64,000 nucleotides of DNA from UBA668 sp963720695. Lineage in GTDB: Bacteria > Actinomycetota > Acidimicrobiia > Acidimicrobiales > Ilumatobacteraceae. Positions 17,163 to 26,283 of this stretch are shown here, piece after piece. The stretch is from contig CAVRGG010000001.1 in assembly GCA_963720695.1 (NCBI GenBank), positions 372,001 through 436,000 on the forward strand. Reading direction: 5' to 3'. A program made the position numbers and the translations under genes. A model generated the notes under the pieces. That model was given only the letters and a program-made list of their open reading frames with translations, did not search any database and was not told the DNA's origin. Each line of letters opens with the position of its first letter. Positions within the stretch are counted from its first letter, which is position 1.

Positions 17163-18467
17163 ATGAGTCGCCGCGACGAACATCCCAACCCGATCCTGCC
17201 GGTGTTCTTCACCGTCTTCATCGACCTCATCGGGTTCAGCATCCTGATCCCGATCTTCCCGCTCCTCATCGGCGACTCGCCGTTCAGGGTCACGCCCGCC
17301 GACTGGACGCCGCGTCAGGGTCTGATCATGCTCGGCTTCCTGCAGGCGATCTACCCGCTGTGCACGTTCGTCGCCGCACCGATCCTCGGCCAGCTGTCGG
17401 ATCGGTTCGGGCGGCGGCCCGTGCTCGCGTTCTCGATCGCCGGCACCGCCGTCGGCTACATGATCTTCGCGATGGGGATCAGCTCGAAGGCGATCCCGTT
17501 GCTGTTCATCGGGCGTGCGATCGACGGCCTCACCGGCGGCAACATCGCCGTCGCCCAGGCGGCGATCGGCGACGTGAGTGACGACACCAACCGTGCCAAG
17601 AACTTCGGTCTGCTCGGCGCCGCCTTCGGCCTCGGGTTCATCATCGGCCCGTATCTGGGTGGTCGCCTCAGCGCACCTGGTCGCAGCTTCTACGGGCTGT
17701 TCACGACGCCATCGTGGTTCTCCGCGACCACACCGTTCTGGTTCGCCGCCGGGCTGTGCGTGTGCAACTGCGCACTCGTCATCGCCCGCTTCCCCGAGAC
17801 GATCCGGCACAAGGACACCAACAAGCACATCGAGATCGGCACGGCGGCGCGCAACGTCGTCCGTGGCTTCCGCAGTGACCGCCTTCGAGTCGTGCTGTAC
17901 TCCTCGTTCCTCTTCAACGCCGGGTTCACCTTCTTCACGACCTTCTTCGGTGTGTACCTCGCCAGGAAGTTCGGGTTCACGCAGGACAACACCGGCGACT
18001 ACTTCGCCCTGGTCGGTCTGTTCATCGCACTCACCCAAGTGCTCATCGTCCCGAGAGTTGCCCGTCATCGGCGCGACTACCAGGTGCTGCGTTTCGCGTT
18101 CTTCGGTCTCGCCGTCGCGATGTCCTGCTACTTCCTCGCCGGTACGAAGTGGCAGCTCTACGCGATCATCCCCCTGTTCACGACGTTCAACGGGCTGGTG
18201 ATGGCGAACCAGACCAGTCTCATCTCGCGGTCCGCCGAGCCTGGTCGCCAGGGCGAGGCGATGGGCATCTCCAGCAGTGTGATGAACCTCGCTCAGGTGC
18301 CCGCCAGCATCCTCGTCGGCTTCATCACCGGTTCGGTCACCTCCAACATGCCGCTGGTCGTCTCCACCACCTGCATCGCCCTCGCGGGACTGGTCTTCGT
18401 GATCGCGTTCCGCCCGACGTACGTGTCGGGCTCAACCGATGCCGCAGCCCCGGCACCGGTCCACTGA
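17163..18467 (+). CDS. MFS transporter, TetA/TCR-like drug:H+ antiporter family
   Basis: The 434-residue protein has twelve predicted membrane helices. The loop 2-3 signature appears as GQLSDRFGRRPVL, and the N-terminus FFTVFIDLIGFSILIPIFPLL is typical of the TetA-like DHA1 group. A loop near residues 170-190 is longer than usual. It probably exports a small compound using the proton gradient; the substrate cannot be read. The GDT1-like transporter starts 18 bp downstream and the lipase 21 bp beyond that, so all three may share a transcript. Confidence 0.85.
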   Translation: MSRRDEHPNPILPVFFTVFIDLIGFSILIPIFPLLIGDSPFRVTPADWTPRQGLIMLGFLQAIYPLCTFVAAPILGQLSDRFGRRPVLAFSIAGTAVGYMIFAMGISSKAIPLLFIGRAIDGLTGGNIAVAQAAIGDVSDDTNRAKNFGLLGAAFGLGFIIGPYLGGRLSAPGRSFYGLFTTPSWFSATTPFWFAAGLCVCNCALVIARFPETIRHKDTNKHIEIGTAARNVVRGFRSDRLRVVLYSSFLFNAGFTFFTTFFGVYLARKFGFTQDNTGDYFALVGLFIALTQVLIVPRVARHRRDYQVLRFAFFGLAVAMSCYFLAGTKWQLYAIIPLFTTFNGLVMANQTSLISRSAEPGRQGEAMGISSSVMNLAQVPASILVGFITGSVTSNMPLVVSTTCIALAGLVFVIAFRPTYVSGSTDAAAPAPVH

Positions 18468-18485
18468 TGTCGCGGTGAGACCGAC

Positions 18486-19058
18486 GTGCTGACTGCATTC
18501 CTCCTCAGTCTGGGCGTCATCTTCGTCGCCGAGCTCGGCGACAAGTCGCAGCTGATGGCCCTGGCGTTCGCGACGCGTTATCGCGCCGTCCCGGTTCTCG
18601 TGGGGATCACGCTGGCGACGGCCCTCGTGCACGCCGTCTCGGTGTTCGTCGGCGCTGTCCTCGGGGCGGCGCTCCCGACCACGGCGATCAACGTCGTCGC
18701 AGCGATCTCCTTCGTGGGGTTCGGCTTGTGGACGTTGCGCGGCGACCGCCTCACCGAGGAGGACGAGGCGCGTGCGGCTCAGCCGGCTCGCCATGTGGTG
18801 GTCACCGTCGGGACCGTGTTCTTCCTGGCCGAGTTGGGGGACAAGACGATGTTGGCCACCATCACGCTCGCCACCCGTGAGGGGGTGTTCGGGACGTGGC
18901 TGGGGTCCACGATCGGGATGGTGGTCGCCGATGGTCTGGCGATCGTCGTGGGTCGACTGCTGGGTGCTCGATTGCCCGAACGCGCCATTCGCATCGGTGC
19001 GGCGACCCTCTTCTTCGTGTTCGCGGTCGTGCTGCTCGTCGAGACGTTTCGAGAGTGA
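18486..19058 (+). CDS. GDT1/TMEM165 (UPF0016) family cation transporter
   Basis: The 190-residue membrane protein has two copies of the family motif, AELGDKSQLMALAFA near the N-terminus and AELGDKTMLATITLA near residue 114, each in the first helix of a three-helix repeat. Members in bacteria and eukaryotes move Mn2+ or Ca2+ across membranes, often exporting manganese. GTG at 18486 starts 18 bp after the MFS stop. A manganese role is inferred from family alone; no Mn riboswitch is apparent upstream. Confidence 0.87.
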   Translation: MLTAFLLSLGVIFVAELGDKSQLMALAFATRYRAVPVLVGITLATALVHAVSVFVGAVLGAALPTTAINVVAAISFVGFGLWTLRGDRLTEEDEARAAQPARHVVVTVGTVFFLAELGDKTMLATITLATREGVFGTWLGSTIGMVVADGLAIVVGRLLGARLPERAIRIGAATLFFVFAVVLLVETFRE

Positions 19059-19079
19059 CTCGTCCGCTAGACAGTGGGA

Positions 19080-20003
19080 ATGAGCAGCAGTCGACGTGCC
19101 GTCGTCATCGTCTCTGGTGGCGCGGCGATCAGTCCGTTCACGACTCCCTCGCTCGGATGTCGTGTCGGTCTGTCCGCCGGGAGCACCGACACAGGTCTGC
19201 GGGAAGCGTTGCTCGGCCGCGGCTACGCCGTGTACACGTCGCCGGCCAACGTCGGCAATCGTCGGGTCACCAATGACACCGACTTCGCAGGATTCGACGA
19301 CGCCCCCGAGCAGCTTCCCGTCGAGCTGACCGTGAACGCCGTCGGCCCGATCGACAGCGCCGGCGAGCGGTTGGCTGCCTTTCTGGGACACCTCGCCGGG
19401 CGAGAGGACCTCGACGAGATCGACCTCGTCGCCCATTCGATGGGTGGACTCTTTTCGCGAGCTGCGATCCGAGTTCTACGCGCCGCCGCGAGTTCACCGC
19501 GAATCGGCTCGTTGGTCACTCTCGGTACGCCGTGGTCGGGGTCGTTCGCTGCCGACTTCGCCAACGGTCATCAGCCCCTCGCGATCGCCGGTGGCGACGT
19601 GGCGACCGAGACGATCCTTCGCGACTACAAGGTGCTGCACGACACCGCCTCCACCGGGGCGGGCGAGCAGGTGACCCATGCGTATCTGGACGGTGCCGAT
19701 GGATGGAACGAGCGTCAGGGAGATGTGCTCGAAGGGATCCCCGTCACGCTCATCGCCGGCGACCACTTTCGCCTGGACGGCGGGCACCGCGACGTGTTCC
19801 CGCACGACGGTCTCGTCGCGGTGCCGAGTGCGCTCGCAGCCGACGTGTCGACCACGGTCCTGCGTCCTCGCGCCACCCATCTGTTCCCCGACGTGCACAG
19901 CATCTTCTTCGCCGATCAGTTCGGCCTGCCGTGGGATCGTGCACTGACCTGGAACCCTGACGTGGTCGAGGCCGTCGTCGAGGCCCTCACCGACGCCCCC
20001 TGA
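19080..20003 (+). CDS. Alpha/beta hydrolase (lipase/PGAP1-like esterase)
   Basis: The 307-residue protein has the nucleophile elbow AHSMGGLFSRAAIRVL near residue 120, preceded by a helix and the DEIDLVAHS strand, as in triacylglycerol lipase and PGAP1-like esterases. A later His in THLFPDVHS is a good catalytic candidate, with Asp in FPHDGLVAV. No signal peptide is visible. ATG at 19080 is used; a GTG six bases upstream is possible. It lies 21 bp after the GDT1-like gene and is followed by repeat copy 2, nine bases past its stop. Substrate unknown. Confidence 0.77.
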   Translation: MSSSRRAVVIVSGGAAISPFTTPSLGCRVGLSAGSTDTGLREALLGRGYAVYTSPANVGNRRVTNDTDFAGFDDAPEQLPVELTVNAVGPIDSAGERLAAFLGHLAGREDLDEIDLVAHSMGGLFSRAAIRVLRAAASSPRIGSLVTLGTPWSGSFAADFANGHQPLAIAGGDVATETILRDYKVLHDTASTGAGEQVTHAYLDGADGWNERQGDVLEGIPVTLIAGDHFRLDGGHRDVFPHDGLVAVPSALAADVSTTVLRPRATHLFPDVHSIFFADQFGLPWDRALTWNPDVVEAVVEALTDAP

Positions 20004-20011
20004 CTGTCGGT

Positions 20012-20094
20012 CGGCTTCTGGGCAGGGATCCTCCCAACGCGGCGTCTGGTCCGGCCTGTTCCCGGAATCCGGGAACAGGCCGGACCAGAAGCCG
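20012..20094 (+). repeat. 83-bp palindromic dispersed element, copy 2
   Basis: The best-preserved copy. Perfect 10-bp terminal inverted repeats CGGCTTCTGG (20012-20021) and CCAGAAGCCG (20085-20094) enclose a perfect 21-bp hairpin, arms 20046-20066 and 20068-20088. The right terminal repeat overlaps the end of the hairpin arm, so it can pair with either the inner or the outer left partner. The element lies between the lipase stop and the monooxygenase start. Confidence 0.92.
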
Positions 20095-20194
20095 CTCGAA
20101 CGGTGACGACATCGGGTGGGTGCGCCCACGTTGAGTCGTCCGGCGCCGATGCGCGAGAGTCGAGCACGCATTTGGGGCGACGAGAGGTGTTCTG

Positions 20195-21997
20195 ATGATC
20201 GATCGAGCGGCGCTGCGCGCCAAGTACCGGGTGGAGCGGGACAAACGCCTGCGCCCGGAGGGCAACGAGCAGTACATCCAACCCCGTGGCCGATTCGCCC
20301 ACTTCCTCGAGGACCCCTACGTGGAGCGGGTCGAACGTGACCCGGTCGAGGACGAGGTGACGGTCGTGTTCATCGGCGGAGGCTTCGCCGGCCTCGTCAC
20401 CGGTGCCCGGCTGAAGCAGGCCGGCATCCACGACGTGCGGATCATCGAAGGAGGTGGCGATTTCGGCGGTGCGTGGTACTGGAACCGCTATCCGGGGGCG
20501 ATGTGCGACACAGCAGCGATGGTGTACCTCCCTCTGCTCGAGGAAACCGGGCACATGCCGACCCAGAAGTACGTGTTCGCACCCGAGATCCACGGTCAGG
20601 CGAAGCGCATCGCGAACACGTTCGGGCTGTACGAGCACGCGCTGTTCTCCACCGCGGTCACCGGCCTCGAGTGGCACGACGACATCGCGCGGTGGGTCAT
20701 CGAGACCGACCGAGGCGACCGCATCCGAGCGAAGTTCGTCGCCATGGGAACGGGCCCGTTGCATCGCCCGAAGCTGCCCGGCATCGAGGGCATCGAGTCC
20801 TTCGGCGGCCACTGCTTCCACACCAGCCGCTGGGACTACGCCTACACCGGAGGCGACCCCTCCACGCCGATGGATCGACTCGCCGACAAGCGGGTCGGCA
20901 TCATCGGCACCGGTGCCACCGCGGTGCAGTGCATCCCGCACCTGGCTCGTGACGCGAAGGAACTCTTCGTGTTCCAGCGCACGCCGTCGTCCATCGACAT
21001 CCGCAACAACCACCCCATCGACCCGGACTGGTTCGCGCAGCTCGAGCCGGGGTGGCAGCAGAAGTGGTTGATGAACTTCCTCACGCTCCAGACCGGTGGG
21101 TTCGCCGACGAGGACCTGGTGATGGACGGCTGGACCGACATCTCCAAGCGGATCAGGGATCGGATGGTCGAGTTCTTGAACCAGGGTGAGACGTTCGGTC
21201 CGGAACTGATGGTGAAGGCGTACGAGGACAGCGACGACGAGAAGATGGAGGAGATCCGCGCCAGGGTCGACACCATCGTCAGCGACCCCGCCACCGCGGC
21301 TGCGCTCAAGCCGTGGTACCGGCAGCTCTGCAAGCGGCCCTGCTTCCACGACGAGTACTTGCAGGCCTACGAGCGGCCCGGCGTGCATCTCATCGACACT
21401 GACGGCAAGGGTGTCGAGCGCATCGACGAGACCGGGGTCTGGGCCGGAGGCGTGCACTACGACCTGGACTGCCTCATCTTCGCGTCCGGCTTCGAGGTCG
21501 GGACGACCTACGCCCGCCGAGCGGGCTTCGAAACGGTCGGACGAGACGGCGTGACCCTGTCCGACTACTGGGCGGAAGGGATGCGCAGCAAGCACGGGCT
21601 TCACGTCCACGGATTCCCCAACCTGTTCATCGTCTCGCCGAGCCAGGGTGCGAACGTCATCGCCAACGTCACCCAGAACTTCACCGAGGCGGGCTCCACG
21701 ATCGCCGCGGTGATCGCGCATGCGCTCGAGATCGGCGCCGAGGTGGTCGAGGTCACCGAGGAGGCCGAGCAGGCGTGGATCGAACTGCTGGAGAGCAACC
21801 CCCGCGCCTTCATCGGCAACCCCGACTGCACGCCGGGCTACTACAACAACGAGGGCAGACCGATCGGCAGGCGCGAGCGCCTCAACGGCAGCGGGTACCC
21901 CGACGGACCGGTCGCGTACTTCAACTACATCGCCGCATGGCGGAACTCCGGAGAGTTCGAAGGGCTGGATTTCAGGTCGCCGGCCCGGGTGCCCTGA
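20195..21997 (+). CDS. Flavin-containing Baeyer-Villiger-type monooxygenase
   Basis: The 600-residue protein has the FAD motif GGGFAG (61-66), the BVMO fingerprint FGGHCFHTSRWDY (about 203-215) and the NADPH motif GTGATA (238-243). Such enzymes insert an oxygen beside a ketone using NADPH and O2, giving esters or lactones. It matches cyclohexanone/steroid monooxygenase relatives in length (540-600). The three same-strand genes that follow (PAP2, DsbA-like, mycothiol-dependent) are closely spaced or overlapping and may be cotranscribed. Substrate is probably a cyclic or steroid-like ketone, but this is only family inference. Confidence 0.88.
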   Translation: MIDRAALRAKYRVERDKRLRPEGNEQYIQPRGRFAHFLEDPYVERVERDPVEDEVTVVFIGGGFAGLVTGARLKQAGIHDVRIIEGGGDFGGAWYWNRYPGAMCDTAAMVYLPLLEETGHMPTQKYVFAPEIHGQAKRIANTFGLYEHALFSTAVTGLEWHDDIARWVIETDRGDRIRAKFVAMGTGPLHRPKLPGIEGIESFGGHCFHTSRWDYAYTGGDPSTPMDRLADKRVGIIGTGATAVQCIPHLARDAKELFVFQRTPSSIDIRNNHPIDPDWFAQLEPGWQQKWLMNFLTLQTGGFADEDLVMDGWTDISKRIRDRMVEFLNQGETFGPELMVKAYEDSDDEKMEEIRARVDTIVSDPATAAALKPWYRQLCKRPCFHDEYLQAYERPGVHLIDTDGKGVERIDETGVWAGGVHYDLDCLIFASGFEVGTTYARRAGFETVGRDGVTLSDYWAEGMRSKHGLHVHGFPNLFIVSPSQGANVIANVTQNFTEAGSTIAAVIAHALEIGAEVVEVTEEAEQAWIELLESNPRAFIGNPDCTPGYYNNEGRPIGRRERLNGSGYPDGPVAYFNYIAAWRNSGEFEGLDFRSPARVP

Positions 21998-22045
21998 CGG
22001 TCGGCGGTTGCCGACGCGGCGTGTGGGGCGGCAGGCTCTCGTCCT

Positions 22046-22903
22046 ATGAATTGGCCGACGTGGCAGCAGGCGATGGTGACGGCCGTCGTCTGCGGCGCGG
22101 TGGCGCTCACGCTCAGGCGTCGACCGGCGGATCGTTGGCGATCGGCGGTGCTCGCCGCCTCGACGGAGCTGACGCTGCTGGCCGTGCTCTATGCGATCTG
22201 GCGGATCGCACGCACGCTGCCGCTGGCGACCACCGACGGCGCCATCGACCGCGCCCGGCGCATCGACCGCCTGCAGCACTCGCTGCACATGCCGTCGGAG
22301 CTGTCGTTGCAGCACTTCGCTCTCGATCACGAGTTGGTCGGACGGTTCCTGAACTACTTCTATGCGATCGCCCACATCCCCGTGTTCATCGGATTCATGG
22401 TGTGGTTGTTCGTCCGACATCGCGACCGCTATCCGCACTGGCGCAACGGCCTGGCGATCATGACGGCGTGCTGCCTCGTCATCCGGTTCGTGCGAGTCGC
22501 ACCGCCGAGACTCGTGCCGGGCCTCGGCTACATCGACCTCTCGAGCGTGTTCGGGCTGTCGGTCTACGGTCCGGTGGGCACGGGTGTCAGTGATCAGCTG
22601 GCCGCGATGCCATCGATCCACGTCGGTTGGGCGGCGGTGGTGTCCTTCGGGATCGTGATGGTGAGCACCAGCCGGTGGCGGTGGCTGTTCGTCGCGCACG
22701 TCGTGCTGACGATGCTGGCCGTCTCTGCGACCGGGAATCACTGGTGGCTCGACGGCATCGTGGCGATGGCACTCCTCGCCGCTGCGCTCCGCCTCGACAC
22801 GGTCGTGCGGAGGTGGCGTGCCCCCGGTGAACCTCCACTCGGCGAAGAGCTGGTCCTCGACGTAGCGTTGCCACGAGATCACCAGGGATTGGAGACCGCA
22901 TGA
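22046..22903 (+). CDS. PAP2-like membrane phosphatase/phosphotransferase (PAP2_3 group)
   Basis: A 285-residue integral membrane protein with about six helices. The motifs AMPSIHVGWA and TGNHWWLDG correspond to the C2 and C3 signatures of the PAP2_3 group, which includes inositol-phosphoceramide-synthase-like and mycobacterial phosphatidylinositol-type transferases. A phospholipid headgroup or lipid-phosphate substrate is likely. Its TGA overlaps the ATG of the DsbA-like gene by four bases (ATGA). Confidence 0.78.
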   Translation: MNWPTWQQAMVTAVVCGAVALTLRRRPADRWRSAVLAASTELTLLAVLYAIWRIARTLPLATTDGAIDRARRIDRLQHSLHMPSELSLQHFALDHELVGRFLNYFYAIAHIPVFIGFMVWLFVRHRDRYPHWRNGLAIMTACCLVIRFVRVAPPRLVPGLGYIDLSSVFGLSVYGPVGTGVSDQLAAMPSIHVGWAAVVSFGIVMVSTSRWRWLFVAHVVLTMLAVSATGNHWWLDGIVAMALLAAALRLDTVVRRWRAPGEPPLGEELVLDVALPRDHQGLETA

Positions 22904-23574
22904 CCGACGTGCAGACCATCGGGTTCCACTTCGATGTGATGTGCCCGTGGGCGTTCCAGAGCTCGCTGTGGATCCGCGACGTGCGCCGGCAGACGGGGTT
23001 GCAGATCGACTGGCGGTTCTTCTCGCTCGAGGAGATCAACCGTGAGGAGGGCAAGAAGCACCCGTGGGAGCGCGAGTGGTCCTACGGCTGGGGCATGCTG
23101 CGCGTCGCCGCACTCTTGCGGCGCACGTCGATGGACGACTGCGATCGCTTCTACGAGGTCGCCGGGCGGGCCCTGCACCTCGAGGGCCGCAAGCCACACC
23201 GGCCCGAGGTCGCCGCGGAACTGCTGGCGTCGATCGGCCTCGACCCGGCGATCGTGCAGCACGCCATCGACGACCCGACCACCCACGACGACGTCAAGGC
23301 CGACCACGACGCAGTCGTCGCCCACGGGGGGTTCGGCGTTCCCACCCTGGTGTTCCCGGACGGGAGTCATCTGTACGGTCCGGTCATCACCCCCGCCGTC
23401 TTCGGCGACGACGCACTCGCCCTCTGGGACCTGGTCACGGCGACCCGTCGCTTTCCGCACCTCTACGAGATCAAGCGTCCCAAGACGCAACTGGACATGC
23501 AGCACATCGCCGAGCAGTTCACGCCGTACCTCACGGGTCGTGATTGGCAGTCGAAGGAGAAGCCCGCGCCATGA
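22900..23574 (+). CDS. DsbA-family (Rv2466c-like) protein with single active-site Cys
   Basis: The 224-residue protein begins with a thioredoxin-fold strand followed by DVMCPWAFQSS; it has CPWA instead of the CPWC of mycothiol-dependent nitroreductase Rv2466c. The remaining pattern (a helical insertion, FGVPTLVFPDG cis-Pro loop, GPVITP) agrees with the Rv2466c and DsbA/2-hydroxychromene isomerase group. With one Cys it could form a mixed disulfide with mycothiol. It overlaps both neighbours by four bases (ATGA on each side), and the downstream protein is a mycothiol-dependent type, which supports a thiol-linked detoxification role. Confidence 0.8.
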   Translation: MTDVQTIGFHFDVMCPWAFQSSLWIRDVRRQTGLQIDWRFFSLEEINREEGKKHPWEREWSYGWGMLRVAALLRRTSMDDCDRFYEVAGRALHLEGRKPHRPEVAAELLASIGLDPAIVQHAIDDPTTHDDVKADHDAVVAHGGFGVPTLVFPDGSHLYGPVITPAVFGDDALALWDLVTATRRFPHLYEIKRPKTQLDMQHIAEQFTPYLTGRDWQSKEKPAP

Positions 23575-24350
23575 GTGGTCGAACCGACATCGTCGCCAAC
23601 CTCCGAACCGTGATGGGTTCGCTCGGCCGCCTCGCCGAGTCGCTCACACCTGAGCAGTGGCAGGTGCAGTCACTGTGCCCCGCATGGACCGTGCAGGGCG
23701 TGCTCGTGCACGTCACCACCATCGAACAGGCGCTGCTCGGCTGGCGTCCGGGCGACGAGAACCCCTTCGCGGCGATGCCGTCCATCGTCGCCGAGCTCGA
23801 CGCGCTGCCCGCCGACCGTCTGGTCGAACGTTTCCGCTCCCTCTGTGAGCAACGCGTGACCGAGCTCGAGGCGATGACCGACGAGCAGTTCGACGAGCCG
23901 TCGCTCACCCCGGTGGGTCCGGGGACGTACGGACGGTTCATGCAGATCCGCGAGTTCGACATCTGGGTGCACGAGCGCGACATGAGGGTCCCCTTGGGTC
24001 TCGAGGGCGACGACGGCGGCGCGGCCGCGGAGATGGCGCTCGACGAGGTGCAGGGTTCGATCGGCTACATCGTGGGCAAGAAGATCGGTCTCGCCGATGG
24101 CCTGGGCATCGCATTCGACCTCACCGGTCCCGTACACCGCCGGATTCTCGCCAAGGTCGATGGGCGGGCGACGCGAGTCGACGAGCTGCCCGCACCGGAC
24201 GTGACGCTGACCATGGACTCCCTCACCTTCATGCTGCTGGCGTGCGGTCGCATCGATCCGAGCGAGCCACTCGCCGACGGCAGGATCTCGCTCGGCGGCG
24301 ACGTCACGCTCGCCGAGCACGCCGCTCGCCACCTCGCCTTCACCATGTGA
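23571..24350 (+). CDS. Maleylpyruvate isomerase family, mycothiol-dependent enzyme (DinB-like fold)
   Basis: The 259-residue protein has the MDMPI_N four-helix domain with CPAWTVQGVLVHVTTIEQALL (metal-binding His) and a second His in FDIWVHERDMR, then a SCP2/MDMPI_C-like C-terminal region. Known members isomerise maleylpyruvate or transfer groups using mycothiol. ATG at 23571 overlaps the previous TGA by four bases; further upstream codons belong to the preceding gene. Likely acts with the DsbA-like protein encoded just upstream. Substrate unknown. Confidence 0.82.
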   Translation: MSGRTDIVANLRTVMGSLGRLAESLTPEQWQVQSLCPAWTVQGVLVHVTTIEQALLGWRPGDENPFAAMPSIVAELDALPADRLVERFRSLCEQRVTELEAMTDEQFDEPSLTPVGPGTYGRFMQIREFDIWVHERDMRVPLGLEGDDGGAAAEMALDEVQGSIGYIVGKKIGLADGLGIAFDLTGPVHRRILAKVDGRATRVDELPAPDVTLTMDSLTFMLLACGRIDPSEPLADGRISLGGDVTLAEHAARHLAFTM

Positions 24351-24367
24351 CGCCGGCGCGCCCGCAT

Positions 24368-26080
24368 TCAGGAGTGCGACAGCGAAGCCGCCGGGAGATC
24401 GAACCACCGCAGATGCTCGAACTCCGGGGACAACGATGCGCCCGTCGCCTCGCTCGGCTCCCATGGTGCCGCGGCGTCGAACACCGCCATCGCCGCTGAC
24501 AGGTGGTCGGCGAGCGCGTCCTCGGAGGCGCGCACATCGTCGATCGCCGGGCGGACGAGGTCCCCGCTGACGGGATCGTAGGAGAGTTGTGAGAGTCGCA
24601 GCGGAGGCTCGACGGCACCGAGCCGGTGGCGCCACAGCCCCGACGAGGGCTCGAAGCGATATTCGGGCAGCAGCTTCCACCCGTGCGTGCCGACGAGGTC
24701 GACCGCATCGACGAGGTATTGGAACACGGTCTCGGAGATGAAGTAGTTGAAGCTGACCCGTGTCCACCCCGGCTTGATGCCCTCGCAGCCCATGGTGATC
24801 TCGTGCTCGAACTCGTGCGAGCGCGCGATGTCGATGCCGAGCAACCGGTGCCCGTAGGGGCCGGCGCACGAGCACCCGCCGCGGGACTGGATGCCGAACA
24901 GATCGCTGAGCAGGGCGACGACGAAGTTGTGGTGCAGGTATCGGCCCTCGGGTCGGCGGACCACGAAGGAGAGGATCGAGAGGCGGTCGGACTTCGTGTT
25001 GCCGAGCACCTGCAGCGAGGGGTTGTGCGACCAACGCTCCACCGCGCGCCGCCAGTAGGACTCCTCGTGGTCCTTGATCGTCGCCACGCCCACCGCTTGC
25101 TTGAGCTGGAACACCATGCCGGCGCGGATCGATTCGATGATGGCGGGGGTGCCGCCCTCCTCACGGTGGACGGGGTCGTCGAGGAATCGGTGCTCGCTGG
25201 GGTTGACGTACGCGACCGTGCCGCCTCCCACCACGTCGGGGACCGAGTTGGCGAGGAGCTCGCGTCGCACGACCAGGACTCCAGGAGTGCCCGGACCACC
25301 CACGAACTTGTGGGGGCTCAGGAACACAGCGTCCTTGCGGGCGAGGGGGTGTTCACCGCAGACCGGGTACATCTCGATGTCGACGTACGGACCCGCGGCA
25401 GCGAAGTCCCAGAACGACAGCGCACCGTGGCGGTGCAGGAGATCCGCGATCGCGCAGGTGTTGGACACGATGCCGGTGACGTTCGACGCCGCCGAGAAAG
25501 AGCCGATCTTCATCGGCCGGTCGGCGTGCTCGATCAGCATCCGCTCCAGATGGGCGAGGTCGATGTGTCCGTCGGCGTCCTCGGGGATGGTGATCACGTC
25601 GGCGATCGACTCCCGCCACGGGAGCTCGTTCGAGTGGTGCTCGAACGGGCCGACGAACACCACCGGCCGTTCCGACGGCGGGATCTGCTCGACGAGGTGA
25701 TAGCGCGCATCGAGGTCGGCAGGAATCCGGAGGTTCATGATGCCGATCAGTTTGTCGATGGCTCCGGTGGCGCCGGAGCCGCAGAAGATCACGCAGGTCT
25801 GGTCGTCGCCGCCGACGGCGTCGCGGATGATGCGGCGTGCGTCTTCGCGCAGGCGCGTGGTCTGCAGCCCGGTGCCCGACGATTCGGTGTGCGTGTTGGC
25901 GTATCTGGGGAGCACTTCGTCGCGGATGAAGTCCTCGATGAAGCTCAGCGCTCGGCCCGACGCGGTGTAGTCGGCGTACGTGATCCGGTGGGGACCGTAG
26001 GGGCCGTCCATCACCTGGTCGTCGCCGATGACCGACTCGCGGATCTTGCGGAGCAGCGGGGTCTCGTCGGGGTGGTCCAC
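24368..26080 (-). CDS. Class V aminotransferase (cysteine desulfurase-like, PLP-dependent), long form
   Basis: The 570-residue protein binds PLP through the Lys in LSPHKFVGGPGTPG. FCGSGATGAIDKL and SDVI-type cofactor contacts typical of fold-type I are present, and a GGCSCAGPYGHRLLGID loop near residue 400 carries two cysteines. It is about 150 residues longer than IscS/SufS, with a C-terminal extension of about 100. No Fe-S assembly gene is near, so it may be a kynureninase-, isopenicillin-epimerase- or selenocysteine-lyase-like enzyme. GTG at 26080 is the start. It diverges from the mtrA-like gene over 203 bp. Confidence 0.82.
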   Translation of the reverse strand: MDHPDETPLLRKIRESVIGDDQVMDGPYGPHRITYADYTASGRALSFIEDFIRDEVLPRYANTHTESSGTGLQTTRLREDARRIIRDAVGGDDQTCVIFCGSGATGAIDKLIGIMNLRIPADLDARYHLVEQIPPSERPVVFVGPFEHHSNELPWRESIADVITIPEDADGHIDLAHLERMLIEHADRPMKIGSFSAASNVTGIVSNTCAIADLLHRHGALSFWDFAAAGPYVDIEMYPVCGEHPLARKDAVFLSPHKFVGGPGTPGVLVVRRELLANSVPDVVGGGTVAYVNPSEHRFLDDPVHREEGGTPAIIESIRAGMVFQLKQAVGVATIKDHEESYWRRAVERWSHNPSLQVLGNTKSDRLSILSFVVRRPEGRYLHHNFVVALLSDLFGIQSRGGCSCAGPYGHRLLGIDIARSHEFEHEITMGCEGIKPGWTRVSFNYFISETVFQYLVDAVDLVGTHGWKLLPEYRFEPSSGLWRHRLGAVEPPLRLSQLSYDPVSGDLVRPAIDDVRASEDALADHLSAAMAVFDAAAPWEPSEATGASLSPEFEHLRWFDLPAASLSHS

Positions 26081-26283
26081 GACCCCACGCTACTCATGCG
26101 CCGGATCGGATGCCCCCAACGGGTGTCTCGCACGATTCGACCTGTTCTTCGCACATCTGACACGTGATCGTGACAACCCGACGGCACCATGACCTGATGC
26201 CCGCGATGGGTCCTTCCGATGAGTCCGGGTTAGTCTCGATCGCATGCCTGTCCAGTCCGACTGCTCCGGAGGGGAGGTTGTCG

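Noticed and set aside
19916..22882. 988-codon minus-strand reading opposite the monooxygenase
   Set aside because: It is antisense to well-supported genes, passes through repeat copy 2, and has no domain pattern.
24626..26167. 513-codon plus-strand reading opposite the aminotransferase
   Set aside because: Antisense shadow; no ribosome site or family motifs.
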